NCBI GenBank assembly: GCA_018969015.1
Contig: JAGWZE010000019.1
Span: 1-64,000, forward strand
DNA from: Alphaproteobacteria bacterium
Lineage (GTDB): Bacteria > Pseudomonadota > Alphaproteobacteria > Caulobacterales > Aquidulcibacteraceae
Reading direction: 5' to 3'
Length of the DNA: 64,000 nucleotides
This document shows, one piece after another, positions 47,038 through 56,085 of the stretch. Position numbers and translations under genes: made by a program. How positions within the stretch are numbered: the first letter of the stretch is position 1; every line of letters begins with the position of its first letter. The notes under the pieces were generated by a model. The model did not search any database, was not told the DNA's origin, and saw only the letters and a program-made list of their open reading frames with translations.

Positions 47038-49697
47038 GAGGTCACCTTGAGGGAGCCGAGGTCGACGAGCGCGTCCTTGGCGGGCGCGATGGAGAAGGTG
47101 GCGAGCTCGGTGTCGCCGGCGCGGATCGCATAGTCGCCGGGGCCGACCCCTTCGACATAGAACAGGCCACTCGCGTTCGTGAACGTTTCGATCGGCGGCA
47201 GCGGCTTTTCGCCTTTCGCGCGTGACTTCGGCACGATCACGATCCGGCGGCCGGAGAGGGGGGTGTCGCCGTCGATCAGGCGCCCTTGCGCCGACATCCA
47301 GTTCGGGCTGCCGATGCGCAGGACATAGCCCGATCCGAGGCGCGGCGTGACGGTGGTCTCGACGGCGCCGAGCGCGTAGCCATCGGGCAAGTTCTCGATG
47401 TCGAACGCGATGTTCGACGTCTGGTACGGCACGAGGCTCGTGAGCGGGGCGCCCAGAACGCCAGACCGGCGCTTGATGCGATCATTGGCGCTGCCGAGAT
47501 AGACGGTGGCCGACCGCAATGACGGATCGCGCTGGGCGATGGCGAACGCGTCATAGATCGGATGGCCGATGGCGACGACGCCGTCCGCATAGCCAACGCC
47601 GAATGCGAGCGTGGCCGAGCTGATGTTGCGATCGCGCATGACGCGCGAGGCGCGGCCGCCGCTGGTCATCTGCTGCTGCGTGAGCACGCTGAAGCGCGGG
47701 CCGTACCAGTTGGCGTCGATCGTGGTGTTGCGGGCGGTGGGCGTGTTCTGCAGGCGCGCCGTGACCTGTCCCTGACCGCCGGCCATGTCCCGGCGAGGCG
47801 TTTGCAGCTGGGCGGACTGGTTGTTGCGGGTGACGAAGCCGTTCACGGAGCCGCCACGGACCGAACGGGAGAAGGCGAGGCCGAGCGTCAGGCGCGCATC
47901 GTCGCCGCGCAGCTCGTCGCGCCTGTAGGACGCCATCAGCGTCAGCGTCATCCCGCCCATGAAGCGCGACGCGGCGGAAGAGACGCTCCAGCTGGGCTCC
48001 CGGTCGCGCAGATCGCGGTACTGCGCGGAGATGTCGAAGGCCTGCCGCGGGTTGCGGTAACCGGCCTGGATCGTCGACGCGAGGCGGATGCCGGACTTGG
48101 GCATGAACACGGTCGGGTCCGGGACGCCCATCTCTTCGGCGGCCCGTCGGGCGTCGGCGGCGGCGGCGGCCTCGACGCCGATGTAACCGGCGCGCGCGGA
48201 TTCCGTCGTCGTCGTCGTGGAGAGAAAGAGCCGGCCCTGGTGCGGGCGGTTCATCGATTGGTAGGTGGCGATGCTCGCGCGCTGACCATCGGCGCCGTTG
48301 ATGGAGCTGAGGCCGAAGGCGGCGCGCAGCGTGCCGCCGGGAATCGGCGTCAGCGCCTCGGCCACGGCGGTCGTGTCGTCGCCGCGCTTCTCCGCGCCGA
48401 GCAGCGCGGTCAGACGCGGCGCTGCGGCCCAGCGATAATAGCCCGTCGCGACGAAGGCGTTGTCCTTGATGCCCATGTCACGGATCTGGCCGAGGGCGAA
48501 CGAGAACTCACTGACGTCCTTCGCGAGCAACTCGGGATCGGCGTACACGTCCAGGTTCGCGGCTTCGCGCAGGCCGAAATCATCCTCGACGAGGACGCGC
48601 ACGCGGTGACTGCCGTAGGTGTCCGTCAGATCGCGCACGTCATACCGACCGCGCCGCATCTTCGTCGTGGTGGTGACGACGCCGTCCACTTCGATCGACA
48701 CGGTGGCGTCGCGGTCGAGATCGAGCTGCGTCCGGCCGGTCGGCGCGAGACTGAAGAGCGGCTGCAGCTCGCGGTAGTTGCGGCCGATCGTCAGGCCGCG
48801 CAGGCGCGCGCGAGTCTGGAATTGGGCGCCTTCCGGATCGAACTCGCCAAGCCGGTAGCGGATGGCGCGCGCCGGGTCGTCGTAGATGACGGTCGTCAGC
48901 TGGCGCTCGACGCTGCCGCCGACGAACCGCGCCGCGCTGCGCAGGACCACGCTGTTCGCGCCGCCAACGGCGATGAATCCGTCGAGCACGCCTTCGGTCG
49001 GCAGCCAGGCTTTGCCGTTCGGCGCGCGCCAATCGTAGCGGCCGGTGATGGAGGCGTTCAGCGCCGCGGACACGCGGGCCGGCTGCAGGCTGGCGCGCTG
49101 CTCCGTCTCCTCTTCGAGCCAGGCGCCGCTCACGCGCCGGACGGGGATGTCCTCCAGCCGCCGCGTGACGCGCACCAGGGCCTGCTCCATGTCGACTTCC
49201 ACGTCGATCAGGGCCGTGGGCGGCAGGGGCAGCTTCACCTCCGGGGCTGAGCCGAGCGCCGCGGCGATGCGGGCATAGGCCTCAGGCGTCAGCCGCCCGG
49301 TCAGCGCCGAGAGCAGCGCGGCGTGCGGGACCGAGACGGCCTCGGGCCGGGCGAAATCGATCGTGACCTCGATCTCGCCGACGGTTTGGCCGTCGATCGC
49401 CAGCGGCAGGGCGACTTTCGGCGTCGGTTCGTGCGGGGCGGTGACGAGCGGCGGGTCGCGGTCACGCGCCTTGGGCCGCCCTCCGAGCAGCTCGGGCTCG
49501 ATGCGGCTCACGTCCGGCGGCGGCAGGACGCTTTCGACGCGGAGCGCCGCCACCGGCGCGATTTCGGCCCGCACGGTAGGCGGTTCCGCGGCGACCGCGC
49601 CGGCGACCGGGACGAAAAGCCATGCGGCAGTACTGAGGAGGCTCGCAATCGTCGAGCGGATCGCGCGACGGGGAGCTGCGCGACGTTCTCGGATCAC
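47034..49697 (-). CDS. Outer-membrane fimbrial usher
   Basis: 887 residues. Signal peptide, N-terminal domain, then a long beta-barrel: GEFDPEGAQFQTRARLRGL, RNYRELQPLFSLAPTGRTQL, the plug-like region DATVSIEVDGVVTTTTKM with YDVRDL, and C-terminal carboxypeptidase-like domains (SGLFYVEGVGPGDYAI). It exports pilin-chaperone complexes. GTG 49697 overlaps the chaperone stop (GTGA). Length and motifs fit non-classical (alternate or archaic/sigma-type) ushers more than FimD. Confidence 0.92.
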   Translation of the reverse strand: MIRERRAAPRRAIRSTIASLLSTAAWLFVPVAGAVAAEPPTVRAEIAPVAALRVESVLPPPDVSRIEPELLGGRPKARDRDPPLVTAPHEPTPKVALPLAIDGQTVGEIEVTIDFARPEAVSVPHAALLSALTGRLTPEAYARIAAALGSAPEVKLPLPPTALIDVEVDMEQALVRVTRRLEDIPVRRVSGAWLEEETEQRASLQPARVSAALNASITGRYDWRAPNGKAWLPTEGVLDGFIAVGGANSVVLRSAARFVGGSVERQLTTVIYDDPARAIRYRLGEFDPEGAQFQTRARLRGLTIGRNYRELQPLFSLAPTGRTQLDLDRDATVSIEVDGVVTTTTKMRRGRYDVRDLTDTYGSHRVRVLVEDDFGLREAANLDVYADPELLAKDVSEFSFALGQIRDMGIKDNAFVATGYYRWAAAPRLTALLGAEKRGDDTTAVAEALTPIPGGTLRAAFGLSSINGADGQRASIATYQSMNRPHQGRLFLSTTTTTESARAGYIGVEAAAAADARRAAEEMGVPDPTVFMPKSGIRLASTIQAGYRNPRQAFDISAQYRDLRDREPSWSVSSAASRFMGGMTLTLMASYRRDELRGDDARLTLGLAFSRSVRGGSVNGFVTRNNQSAQLQTPRRDMAGGQGQVTARLQNTPTARNTTIDANWYGPRFSVLTQQQMTSGGRASRVMRDRNISSATLAFGVGYADGVVAIGHPIYDAFAIAQRDPSLRSATVYLGSANDRIKRRSGVLGAPLTSLVPYQTSNIAFDIENLPDGYALGAVETTVTPRLGSGYVLRIGSPNWMSAQGRLIDGDTPLSGRRIVIVPKSRAKGEKPLPPIETFTNASGLFYVEGVGPGDYAIRAGDTELATFSIAPAKDALVDLGSLKVTS

Positions 49698-50407
49698 TTT
49701 TTACTGTCCATCAGCTTGAGGGTGGCGTTGGGCGGCGCGCGCACGACCAGGCGGCGCGTGCCCCCCGGCGCCACGAACTGCGTCTCGCCGAACGACAGCA
49801 TGCTGAGATTGAACGGCGGCGTGTCGCCGTTGGGCATCGACAGCGCCCAGGGCAGCGCGGAGATGTCGGCGACGGCCTCGCCATCATTGCGGATGACCAC
49901 CGTCATGCCGCCCTCCATCGGGACGGCCGGCTCGGCGAACACCACGGACGGCTTGCTGCGCGGCGGATCGACGATCGTGGAGATCAAGTAGTCCTGCTTG
50001 ATCTTGAGGCCGATGCGCGTGTCGCCTTGCGTCTGCTCGTAGGTGACGACGTTTTGTTGCGCGACCCGCAGCGCATAGATCGCGCCCTTCGCGAGCGGCG
50101 GGCCGACATAGCGGATCATGACCGTCTGCGTTGCGCCGGGGCTGACGCTCGCCTGCGGCGGGAAGATCACGAAATCGGAAGGCGCCGGCGTGAAGGTGCG
50201 CCGGCCGAGTTCGTCGGCCGTCACCGCGGAGATGCTGAACACGACGTCGAGGCGGTCCTTGTCGGTGTTCTGCACCGCGACGCGCAGGCTGGACTTCGGC
50301 CCTGCCGGCGCAATGCGCCCGCTCATCGGCGTCACCGTATAGGCGTCGGCCGGGGAGGCGAGGGCGAGTCCGAACAGGATTGCGACAACGAAAGCGGGGG
50401 AGCGCAT
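49694..50407 (-). CDS. Periplasmic pilus chaperone
   Basis: 237 residues with a signal peptide (FVVAILFGLALASPADA). The two Ig-like domains show YTVTPMSGRIAP, SDFVIFPPQASVSPGATQTV(M) and a second domain starting near NDGEAVADIS. It donates a G1 strand to pilin subunits during transfer to the usher. It starts about 75 bases after the pilin gene and overlaps the usher. Confidence 0.9.
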   Translation of the reverse strand: MRSPAFVVAILFGLALASPADAYTVTPMSGRIAPAGPKSSLRVAVQNTDKDRLDVVFSISAVTADELGRRTFTPAPSDFVIFPPQASVSPGATQTVMIRYVGPPLAKGAIYALRVAQQNVVTYEQTQGDTRIGLKIKQDYLISTIVDPPRSKPSVVFAEPAVPMEGGMTVVIRNDGEAVADISALPWALSMPNGDTPPFNLSMLSFGETQFVAPGGTRRLVVRAPPNATLKLMDSKK

Positions 50408-50481
50408 GCAGGTTCTCGCAAGGGTGTGGAGCGTGGGACGTGGGGGACGGGCGCGCCTTGTGGCGGGCCCGTCCCGCCGGG

Positions 50482-51039
50482 TCAGCCGATCGTGAAGGTC
50501 AGCTGCTCCGTGTACGTCCCGCCGATCCGCGGCCCGTCGCCGGCGGTGTCCTTGCCGACCTTGAGCGTCGCTTTGACGACGTAGTTGCCGTTCGCCAGGC
50601 CCTTCGATGCGGGCGTGCTGGCTTGCCTCTGCTGGTTCGCCGTGAACGTCGCGTCCGTGAGGAAGGGGATCGGCGACGTGTCGCCGGACGCGCTCGACGT
50701 GGCGACGAGAGACAGCGAGTACGCGAGCGACCCGCCGACGGTGGTGTCGGCGACGGTCGTGTTCTTCAGCACGCCATACAGCGCCTGCACGCTCAGCGTC
50801 AGGCCGCCGGCCTTGTTGCACTGGATCTTCTGCGAGAAGACCTCCTGCGGCGTGGCGAGCGTCAGAGACACGTTGGACGCGCCCGTCGCGGACGTGAGGT
50901 TCGGGAAGTTGCAGGTTTCCGGAATCGTTCCGGTGACCGTCGTCGTAAACGTCGTGTTCGGATCAGGATCGGCCGCTGCTGGAACAGCCGAGACGAGAAG
51001 CGCCGCCAGTGCGGCCAAAAGCGTGGACATCGGTTTCAT
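50482..51039 (-). CDS. Major pilin candidate (chaperone-usher)
   Basis: 185 residues. A signal peptide (TLLAALAALLVSAVPAAA) is followed by a Thr/Ser-rich beta sandwich with two cysteines (ETCNFP, IQCNKAGG) able to form the pilin disulfide, and a terminal GTYTEQLTFTIG strand. ATG 51039 has AAGGAGC upstream; ATG 51030 is an alternative. First gene of the pilus operon, so probably the most abundant subunit. Confidence 0.85.
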   Translation of the reverse strand: MKPMSTLLAALAALLVSAVPAAADPDPNTTFTTTVTGTIPETCNFPNLTSATGASNVSLTLATPQEVFSQKIQCNKAGGLTLSVQALYGVLKNTTVADTTVGGSLAYSLSLVATSSASGDTSPIPFLTDATFTANQQRQASTPASKGLANGNYVVKATLKVGKDTAGDGPRIGGTYTEQLTFTIG

Positions 51040-51505
51040 TTCGCGTGCTCCTTGGGCGGTTCGAGGGACGGCCTTGCTTTGGCTCGAACGGCCGTGGACA
51101 CCTGCTAAGAACCGCATGCCAAGGAGTTCAGCATCGCGAAGCCTCGTCACGCAGGGAGGTGACCTGGGTGCGTAAGCGCTTCGCGCGACGCATCTCGCCT
51201 AGTCCATTTGGACTAGGCGAGATGCGGGCGCGGACGGCGCTCGGTGGGCGTCGCGCAGAGCAATGATCCAGTCGAATGCGGACAAGGGGACGCGTGTGGA
51301 GACGGCGGTCGCTGCGGCCTGCCGTCGGTTGTGTGCGCGGCGCTGTCGATGCGGTCACGCGGCTATGGCGGCGTCTGCAGGCGGCCGGCCCGATGGCGCG
51401 CGCTGTATGCGGTTGCGCGCCGGAGGCTGGGCGCACCACGATGGCCCGGGAAACCGCCGATGCACGCTACCCTGCGCGGTCCCCGCGGCGCGCCCGCGTC
51501 CGCGC
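51040..51505. other. Pilus operon upstream region
   Basis: 466 bases between the LuxR-type gene and the pilin gene. Apart from the 17-bp inverted repeat at 51189-51226 I see no gene and no clear promoter consensus. Confidence 0.4.
51189..51226. promoter_or_regulatory. Perfect 17-bp inverted repeat upstream of the pilus operon
   Basis: CGCATCTCGCCTAGTCC and its exact complement flank a 4-base ATTT loop. It lies 150 bases before the pilin ATG and 280 bases after the LuxR-type gene. There is no T tract on either strand, so an operator or a leader hairpin is as likely as a terminator. Confidence 0.6.
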
Positions 51506-52384
51506 TCAACTCACCAGGCGCAGCGCCGCCCTCATCATGCCCGAGCGCGCGCGCACGCCGAGCTTTGCGTAGATCGCGCGCATGTGAGCGCGCACCGTGT
51601 GCGAAGAAATTCCGAGAACGCGGGAGATCTCTTTCGGGGACTGTGCTTCCAGCAGGTTCGCGAGCACGGCGGTTTCCGCCGTCGTCAGTGCGAAGGCCTG
51701 CGCGAGCGGCGAGAGGTCGGCGTCCTGATTGGACACGAAGGTTTGAATTTCGACGAGCGCCGCGTCGTGCGCGCCGGGAAGTGAGCGGATCCGCGCGAGA
51801 CGCCACTCGCCATCGCTCATGCGCACGACGAGTTTCGTCCAGGCGTCGTCTGTCAACGCTAGGGCGGCGAGGGTGGCGAGAAATCGACGCGCGCACTCGC
51901 GCCCACCGAGGCGCATCACGCCGTTGGCGCCGATGCCGATACGACCGTTGGCGATGTCCACGCGTGCTGCGTCATTGGCGTCGAGAATGCGGCCGGATTT
52001 GTCGACAATGACCAGCGGGTGAAAGTGGAGCTCGAAGAAGGCCGCGCGATCCCGCTGCGGGCGGTGCGCCCAGGTTCTCGGCGAGGCCACTTTGCGCGCG
52101 GCGGCGGAGACATCCGTCACGCGTCGTTGCGGTGTCGGACTCGGGCGCAGCGCCACATCTTCGGCGCGGCGCGCCGGAAAATCGTTATGTCGCGCGCCAT
52201 GCTCCGCGAGGACAGCGGCGCGCGCGTCGCCGGCGATGTCATGGCTGATGTCCGCGGCCGCGTGCGCCGCCGCGGGGTCGTGCGAAGCGCCGACGTCGTT
52301 CACCGGCGCCGGAAGAGACTCTTCCGACGCACCGGCGTAGAAAACGTCCGTAGGCAGACAAGCAGTATCGTCACTGACGCGCAT
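51506..52384 (-). CDS. LuxR-type transcriptional regulator with PAS-like domain
   Basis: 292 residues. A low-complexity Ala/Asp-rich N-terminus (1-110) is followed by a PAS-like segment (FFELHFHPLVIVDKSGRILD, ANDAAR) and a C-terminal LuxR HTH (LTTAETAVLANLLEAQSPKE, ISSHTVRAHMRAIYAKLGV). No receiver Asp is apparent. It lies just upstream of the pilus genes on the same strand, so it is a likely regulator of them. An AT-rich stretch with TATAGC lies about 15 bases before the start. Confidence 0.88.
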   Translation of the reverse strand: MRVSDDTACLPTDVFYAGASEESLPAPVNDVGASHDPAAAHAAADISHDIAGDARAAVLAEHGARHNDFPARRAEDVALRPSPTPQRRVTDVSAAARKVASPRTWAHRPQRDRAAFFELHFHPLVIVDKSGRILDANDAARVDIANGRIGIGANGVMRLGGRECARRFLATLAALALTDDAWTKLVVRMSDGEWRLARIRSLPGAHDAALVEIQTFVSNQDADLSPLAQAFALTTAETAVLANLLEAQSPKEISRVLGISSHTVRAHMRAIYAKLGVRARSGMMRAALRLVS

Positions 52385-52490
52385 TCTGCACCCACCTTGC
52401 TATACCCACGTTTTTTATTGGTGAAATTTACGCCATCGCGACCAAGCGCAGAAGGCGATTGGAGCCCAATTTGGGCGACTTGGGGCGTTC

Positions 52491-53654
52491 TTAGGGGCGG
52501 ATTGGCGCGTCGAAGACCGGCGCGCGCACCATGTCGCGGCGCAGGTCCTTGATCGTCCGGGCGCCGAGCAACTGCATCGTGCGCACGAATTCCTGTTCGA
52601 GAATGGTCAATGCGCGCGCCACGCCGGCTTCGCCCGCCGCCGAAAGGCCCCACAGATACGCGCGCCCGATCGCGCAGGCGGTGGCGCCAAGGGCCAGCGC
52701 CTTGACGATGTCGCCGCCGCGCCGGACGCCGCCATCGAAGATCACCTCCGCATCGCCGCGCACCGCGTCGACGACGGGCTCGAGCAGGTCGATCGTTGCG
52801 GGCGCGCCGTCGAGTTGGCGGCCGCCATGGTTGGACACCCACACCGCGCTGGCGCCGATCTCGAGGCAGCGGCGGGCGTCTGTCGGCGTCGCGACGCCCT
52901 TGATCGCGAACGGGCCCTGCCATTGCTCGACCATCCAGGCCGCGTCGCGCCACGTGACGGAGCGATCGAACTGATCGTTGATGAACTGCATGATGCCGCC
53001 CGTCATCGTGGCGGCGAGAGCGCTGAAGTTTTCGGGACGGATCGGCGGGCCGCGCACGAGGTCGGCCAGCCAGGCCGGGCGCGCGAGCACCTGCAGCGCC
53101 GCCGAGAGGCTAGGTTGCGGCGGAATGGTGAAGCTGTTCCGCGGATCGCGCTCGCGATTGCCGGCGACCGGCACGTCGACCGTGAGGATCGCGCTCGTGA
53201 AGCCGGCCGCCTTGGCGCGCTGCAGCACCTCACGCACGAGGCCGCGATCTTTCCAGACATAGACCTGGAAGTGTTTCGGACCGGATGTCGCGGCTGCGAC
53301 GTCCTCGATCGTCGCGGACCCCATGGTGGAAAGCGAATAGGCGACGCCGGCGCGACCGGCCGCGCGCGCTACGGCGCATTCGCCGGCGGTATGGAACAGG
53401 CGGGACGCCGCGGTCGGCGAGATGAAGAACGGCAGCCGCATATCGCCGCCCAGCGCGCGCGTACGGCCGTCGATCGCCGCGATGTCGACCAGCACGTCCC
53501 ACACGAGACGATGGGCGCGGAGCCGCGCCTCGTTGGCGGCGAGCGTCACCTCGTCGTCGGCCCCGCCGTCGATGTAGTCGAAGGCCATGCGGGGCAGGCG
53601 GCGCTGCGCGAGGGTGCGCAGGTCGGCGATGTTCAGGGCTTCGGCGAGGGTCAC
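52491..53654 (-). CDS. FMN-dependent alpha-hydroxy-acid oxidase/dehydrogenase
   Basis: 387 residues. Motifs: RMAFDYIDGGADDE, FFISPTAASRLFH, AIKGVATPTDARR, VWVSNHGGRQLD (catalytic His) and IFDGGVRRGGDIVKAL. These place it with L-lactate, glycolate and mandelate enzymes. GTG 53654 overlaps the stop of the transporter gene (GTGA), so substrate import and oxidation are likely coupled. Which 2-hydroxy acid is used is not determinable. Confidence 0.94.
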   Translation of the reverse strand: MTLAEALNIADLRTLAQRRLPRMAFDYIDGGADDEVTLAANEARLRAHRLVWDVLVDIAAIDGRTRALGGDMRLPFFISPTAASRLFHTAGECAVARAAGRAGVAYSLSTMGSATIEDVAAATSGPKHFQVYVWKDRGLVREVLQRAKAAGFTSAILTVDVPVAGNRERDPRNSFTIPPQPSLSAALQVLARPAWLADLVRGPPIRPENFSALAATMTGGIMQFINDQFDRSVTWRDAAWMVEQWQGPFAIKGVATPTDARRCLEIGASAVWVSNHGGRQLDGAPATIDLLEPVVDAVRGDAEVIFDGGVRRGGDIVKALALGATACAIGRAYLWGLSAAGEAGVARALTILEQEFVRTMQLLGARTIKDLRRDMVRAPVFDAPIRP

Positions 53655-54907
53655 GGCGGCGCCTCGCCCGTCGGCGCTTCGCTCGTCGGCGCGTCGCGTC
53701 GCCGATCCATGATGACCGTGGCCGCGAGATCGCCCGTCACGTTTCCGACCGTTCTGAACACGTCGGGAATGATTTCGACGGCGAGGAGGATCGGCAACAG
53801 CGTCACCGGCACGCCCATTGCGAGACAGATCGGCGCGATGCTGGAGAAGAACGACGTCTGGCCCGGGAGGCCGACGGAGCTCACGCTGACCGCGAAGGCC
53901 ACCGCGACGCCCGCCGCCATCTCCGCCCATCCCGGCTCGACGCCATAGACGTGGGCGACGTACGCGACGACCGAGAGGTTGGCGACCGGGCTGGTCAGAC
54001 GGAACATCGCGACGGCGAAGGGCAGCACGAACTCCGCCGTCTGCGGCCGCACGCCGAGCGGGCCCAGCGCGGCGGCCAGCATCGCGGGCAGGCTCGCCAG
54101 GGACGATTGCGTCGAGGCGGCGACGACCTGGACCGGCGCAAGCGCCCGCAGGGTCACGAGCAGGGGCGTCCGCGCCGCCGCGAGCGTCACGAGCGTCGCC
54201 AGGACGACGATCCCGAACGTCACGCCGGCGACGATCGCGACATAGTGGGCGAGCGCGCCAGCCGCCGCGCCGCCGCCGTCCAGGCCAAGCGCGAGCGCGA
54301 GGCCGAACACGCCCAGCGGCGCGAGCGCGAGCACCCAGCGCACGATCTGGATCATGGCGTCGCCGATCGCCTGGAAGATCGTCGTCAGCAGCGCCCGGCG
54401 ATCCGGCTCGAGGCGCGTCATCGCGAAGCCGAACACCACGGCGAACACGACGACCGGCAGGAACGCGTCCTGCGAGGCGGCGGCGACGACGTTCGTCGGG
54501 ATCAGCGACCGCAGCCACGCGCCGAACTCGACGGGCGTCGCTTCCGGCGGGGCCGTCGAGGGCACGAGCGCGGCCACGGCTTCGGGAGAGACGGGGAAAA
54601 GGTCGAGGGCGAGATTGGCGGCCGAGAGGCCGTAGATCGCCGCGAGCACGATGGCGCCGGCGAACAGCGCCAGCGCCCGCCGCGCCATGGGGCCCGCCGC
54701 GGCGCGTTCGGCCACGCCGCCGATCGCCGCCACCAGGAGCGCGAAGACCAGCGGCACGAGCGTCATCTTCAGCGCGTCGAGCCAGACGCCGCCGAGGATG
54801 GAGATCTGGCGCAGGATCGCGGCGACGTCGTCATGCCCGTCGCCCGCCCAGGCGCCGAGCGCGATGCCGGCGGCCAGAGCGGCGAACACCCAAAGTCCCT
54901 GACGCAT
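53651..54907 (-). CDS. Dicarboxylate/amino acid:cation symporter (DAACS)
   Basis: 418-residue membrane protein with about eight helices and two re-entrant loops. The substrate-loop motif AASTQSSLASLPAML (serine-rich hairpin) and SSVGLPGQTSFFSSIAPI mark the GltP/DctA family. It is translationally coupled to the downstream hydroxy-acid oxidase. The usual NMDGT motif of DctA is replaced by FRLTSPVANL, indicating a divergent subgroup with perhaps different ion or substrate use. Confidence 0.92.
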   Translation of the reverse strand: MRQGLWVFAALAAGIALGAWAGDGHDDVAAILRQISILGGVWLDALKMTLVPLVFALLVAAIGGVAERAAAGPMARRALALFAGAIVLAAIYGLSAANLALDLFPVSPEAVAALVPSTAPPEATPVEFGAWLRSLIPTNVVAAASQDAFLPVVVFAVVFGFAMTRLEPDRRALLTTIFQAIGDAMIQIVRWVLALAPLGVFGLALALGLDGGGAAAGALAHYVAIVAGVTFGIVVLATLVTLAAARTPLLVTLRALAPVQVVAASTQSSLASLPAMLAAALGPLGVRPQTAEFVLPFAVAMFRLTSPVANLSVVAYVAHVYGVEPGWAEMAAGVAVAFAVSVSSVGLPGQTSFFSSIAPICLAMGVPVTLLPILLAVEIIPDVFRTVGNVTGDLAATVIMDRRRDAPTSEAPTGEAPP

Positions 54908-54996
54908 GTGTGCTCGTCCCCGTTCGCGCCGCGCGCGGGCAGGTTCAGCAGGCTGCGGGGCTCAGCGCAAGCGGCGCGACGACCGCCGGAGCCGCC

Positions 54997-55740
54997 TCAC
55001 GCCTGGGCGGGCTGGTCGTGCGTGAAGCTGGCGACGCCCGGGGCGCCTTCGGGCGTCGTCATGCGGGCGAAGAGGGGCGCGCCTTTCAGGGGGCCGCGGC
55101 CGACCATGTCGATCAGGGACCGCGCGGTCGTGGTGTCGCCCATGACGGCGACCAGCCAGGGGTGGGGCCCGCTGCGCCACTCGTTGGGCGCGATCTCGAA
55201 CGGCTTGTCGAGCTCGGTGCGGGCGCGCTTGTCGATCTCGTGCGAGACCGTGGCCCACATCACGGCGGCTGAGGCCTCGCCGCTCGCGGCGACGACGAAC
55301 TGCCCCGTGGCGATCGCGGGCTCGATGATCATGCGCAGTTGTTCGACCGAGAGACGCTGGGTCTGAGGCGCAAGCAGCGCCACGCGCATGAGCGCGGCGA
55401 AGGTGCGCGTGGGATCCGTATCGGGCTGCACCGACGGGCTAGCGGTTGCTGCGGCGGGAGCCGGTTGGGCGGGCGCGGCGGTCGGCGCGGCCGGCTGAGG
55501 GGCGGGTTGCGGGCGTGGCGCGGCGGCCGCAGCGGCGGGCTGTGGCGGGGGCGCAGCAGCAGCCGGAGCCGGGGTCGGCGCAGGGGCAGCCGGCGCGGGC
55601 GCGGCGGCCTGCGGCGCGGCGGCTTGAGGCGCAGGGGCGGGACGCGGGGGCTGGACAGGCGGCGGCGCAGGCGCTGGCGCGCTCTCGGCCTTTTTGGGCT
55701 CGTCCTTTTTCGCGTCGTCTTTCTTCGAAAACCAGCCCAT
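54997..55740 (-). CDS. HlyC-like toxin-activating acyltransferase homolog with Pro/Ala-rich N-terminus
   Basis: 247 residues. After a Lys-rich start (MGWFSKKDDAKKDEPKK) come about 85 residues of Pro/Ala repeats. The C-terminal domain (about 110-230) shows the HlyC-family layout: IIEPAIATGQFVVAASGEAS, AVMWATVSHEIDKRAR, PNEWRSGPHPWLVAVMGD. In HlyC the catalytic His lies in SPLHRNW and the Asp in WFIDWIAPFG; here these read APQTQRL and WLVAVMGD, so both appear lost. No RTX toxin gene is nearby. Confidence 0.7.
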   Translation of the reverse strand: MGWFSKKDDAKKDEPKKAESAPAPAPPPVQPPRPAPAPQAAAPQAAAPAPAAPAPTPAPAAAAPPPQPAAAAAAPRPQPAPQPAAPTAAPAQPAPAAATASPSVQPDTDPTRTFAALMRVALLAPQTQRLSVEQLRMIIEPAIATGQFVVAASGEASAAVMWATVSHEIDKRARTELDKPFEIAPNEWRSGPHPWLVAVMGDTTTARSLIDMVGRGPLKGAPLFARMTTPEGAPGVASFTHDQPAQA

Positions 55741-55943
55741 GGGCGCACCTCCAACCCCCAGAATGCGGCGCCCGCCGCCTCCGCCCAAGCCCGTTCCCCA
55801 GTGCGACGAACCCGCACACCCCGGCGCCCTCGCACTTTTTCAATGATTTCAAAGCGGCTTGGGCGAGCTCGAAACGGCTCCCGCCCGCCCCGCAACCACC
55901 CTTGCCGGACGCCGGTCGGAACGCTATACGCCTCGTCCGGTCA

Positions 55944-56019
55944 GCCGCCTTAGCTCAGCCGGTAGAGCATCGCATTCGTAATGCGAGGGTCGCGTGTTCG
56001 AGTCACGCAGGCGGCACCA
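55944..56019 (+). tRNA. tRNA-Thr (anticodon CGT)
   Basis: 76 bases including an encoded CCA. The acceptor stem GCCGCCT pairs with AGGCGGC, D-arm TAGCTCAGCCGGTAGAGCA, anticodon loop TTCGTAA, and T-arm GCGTG TTCGAGT CACGC all fold correctly. The mobile-element remnant begins directly after it, suggesting that its 3' end served as the attachment site. Confidence 0.97.
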
Positions 56020-56085
56020 TTTTTTCCTTAAAAATCAACGTATTGCCCGGCGGCTCCAGAGCCTTCGCGCAGCGCGCGTCTTTCG

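Noticed and set aside
51128-51439. Open frame of about 100 codons between the pilin and LuxR genes
   Set aside because: It spans the 17-bp inverted repeat, is Arg/Ser/Ala-rich with no ribosome site, and looks like non-coding GC-rich DNA.
52464-52476. GCCCAATTTGGGC palindrome between the hydroxyacid oxidase end and the LuxR start
   Set aside because: It is short and could equally be a weak terminator or an operator; there is not enough evidence to list it as a feature.
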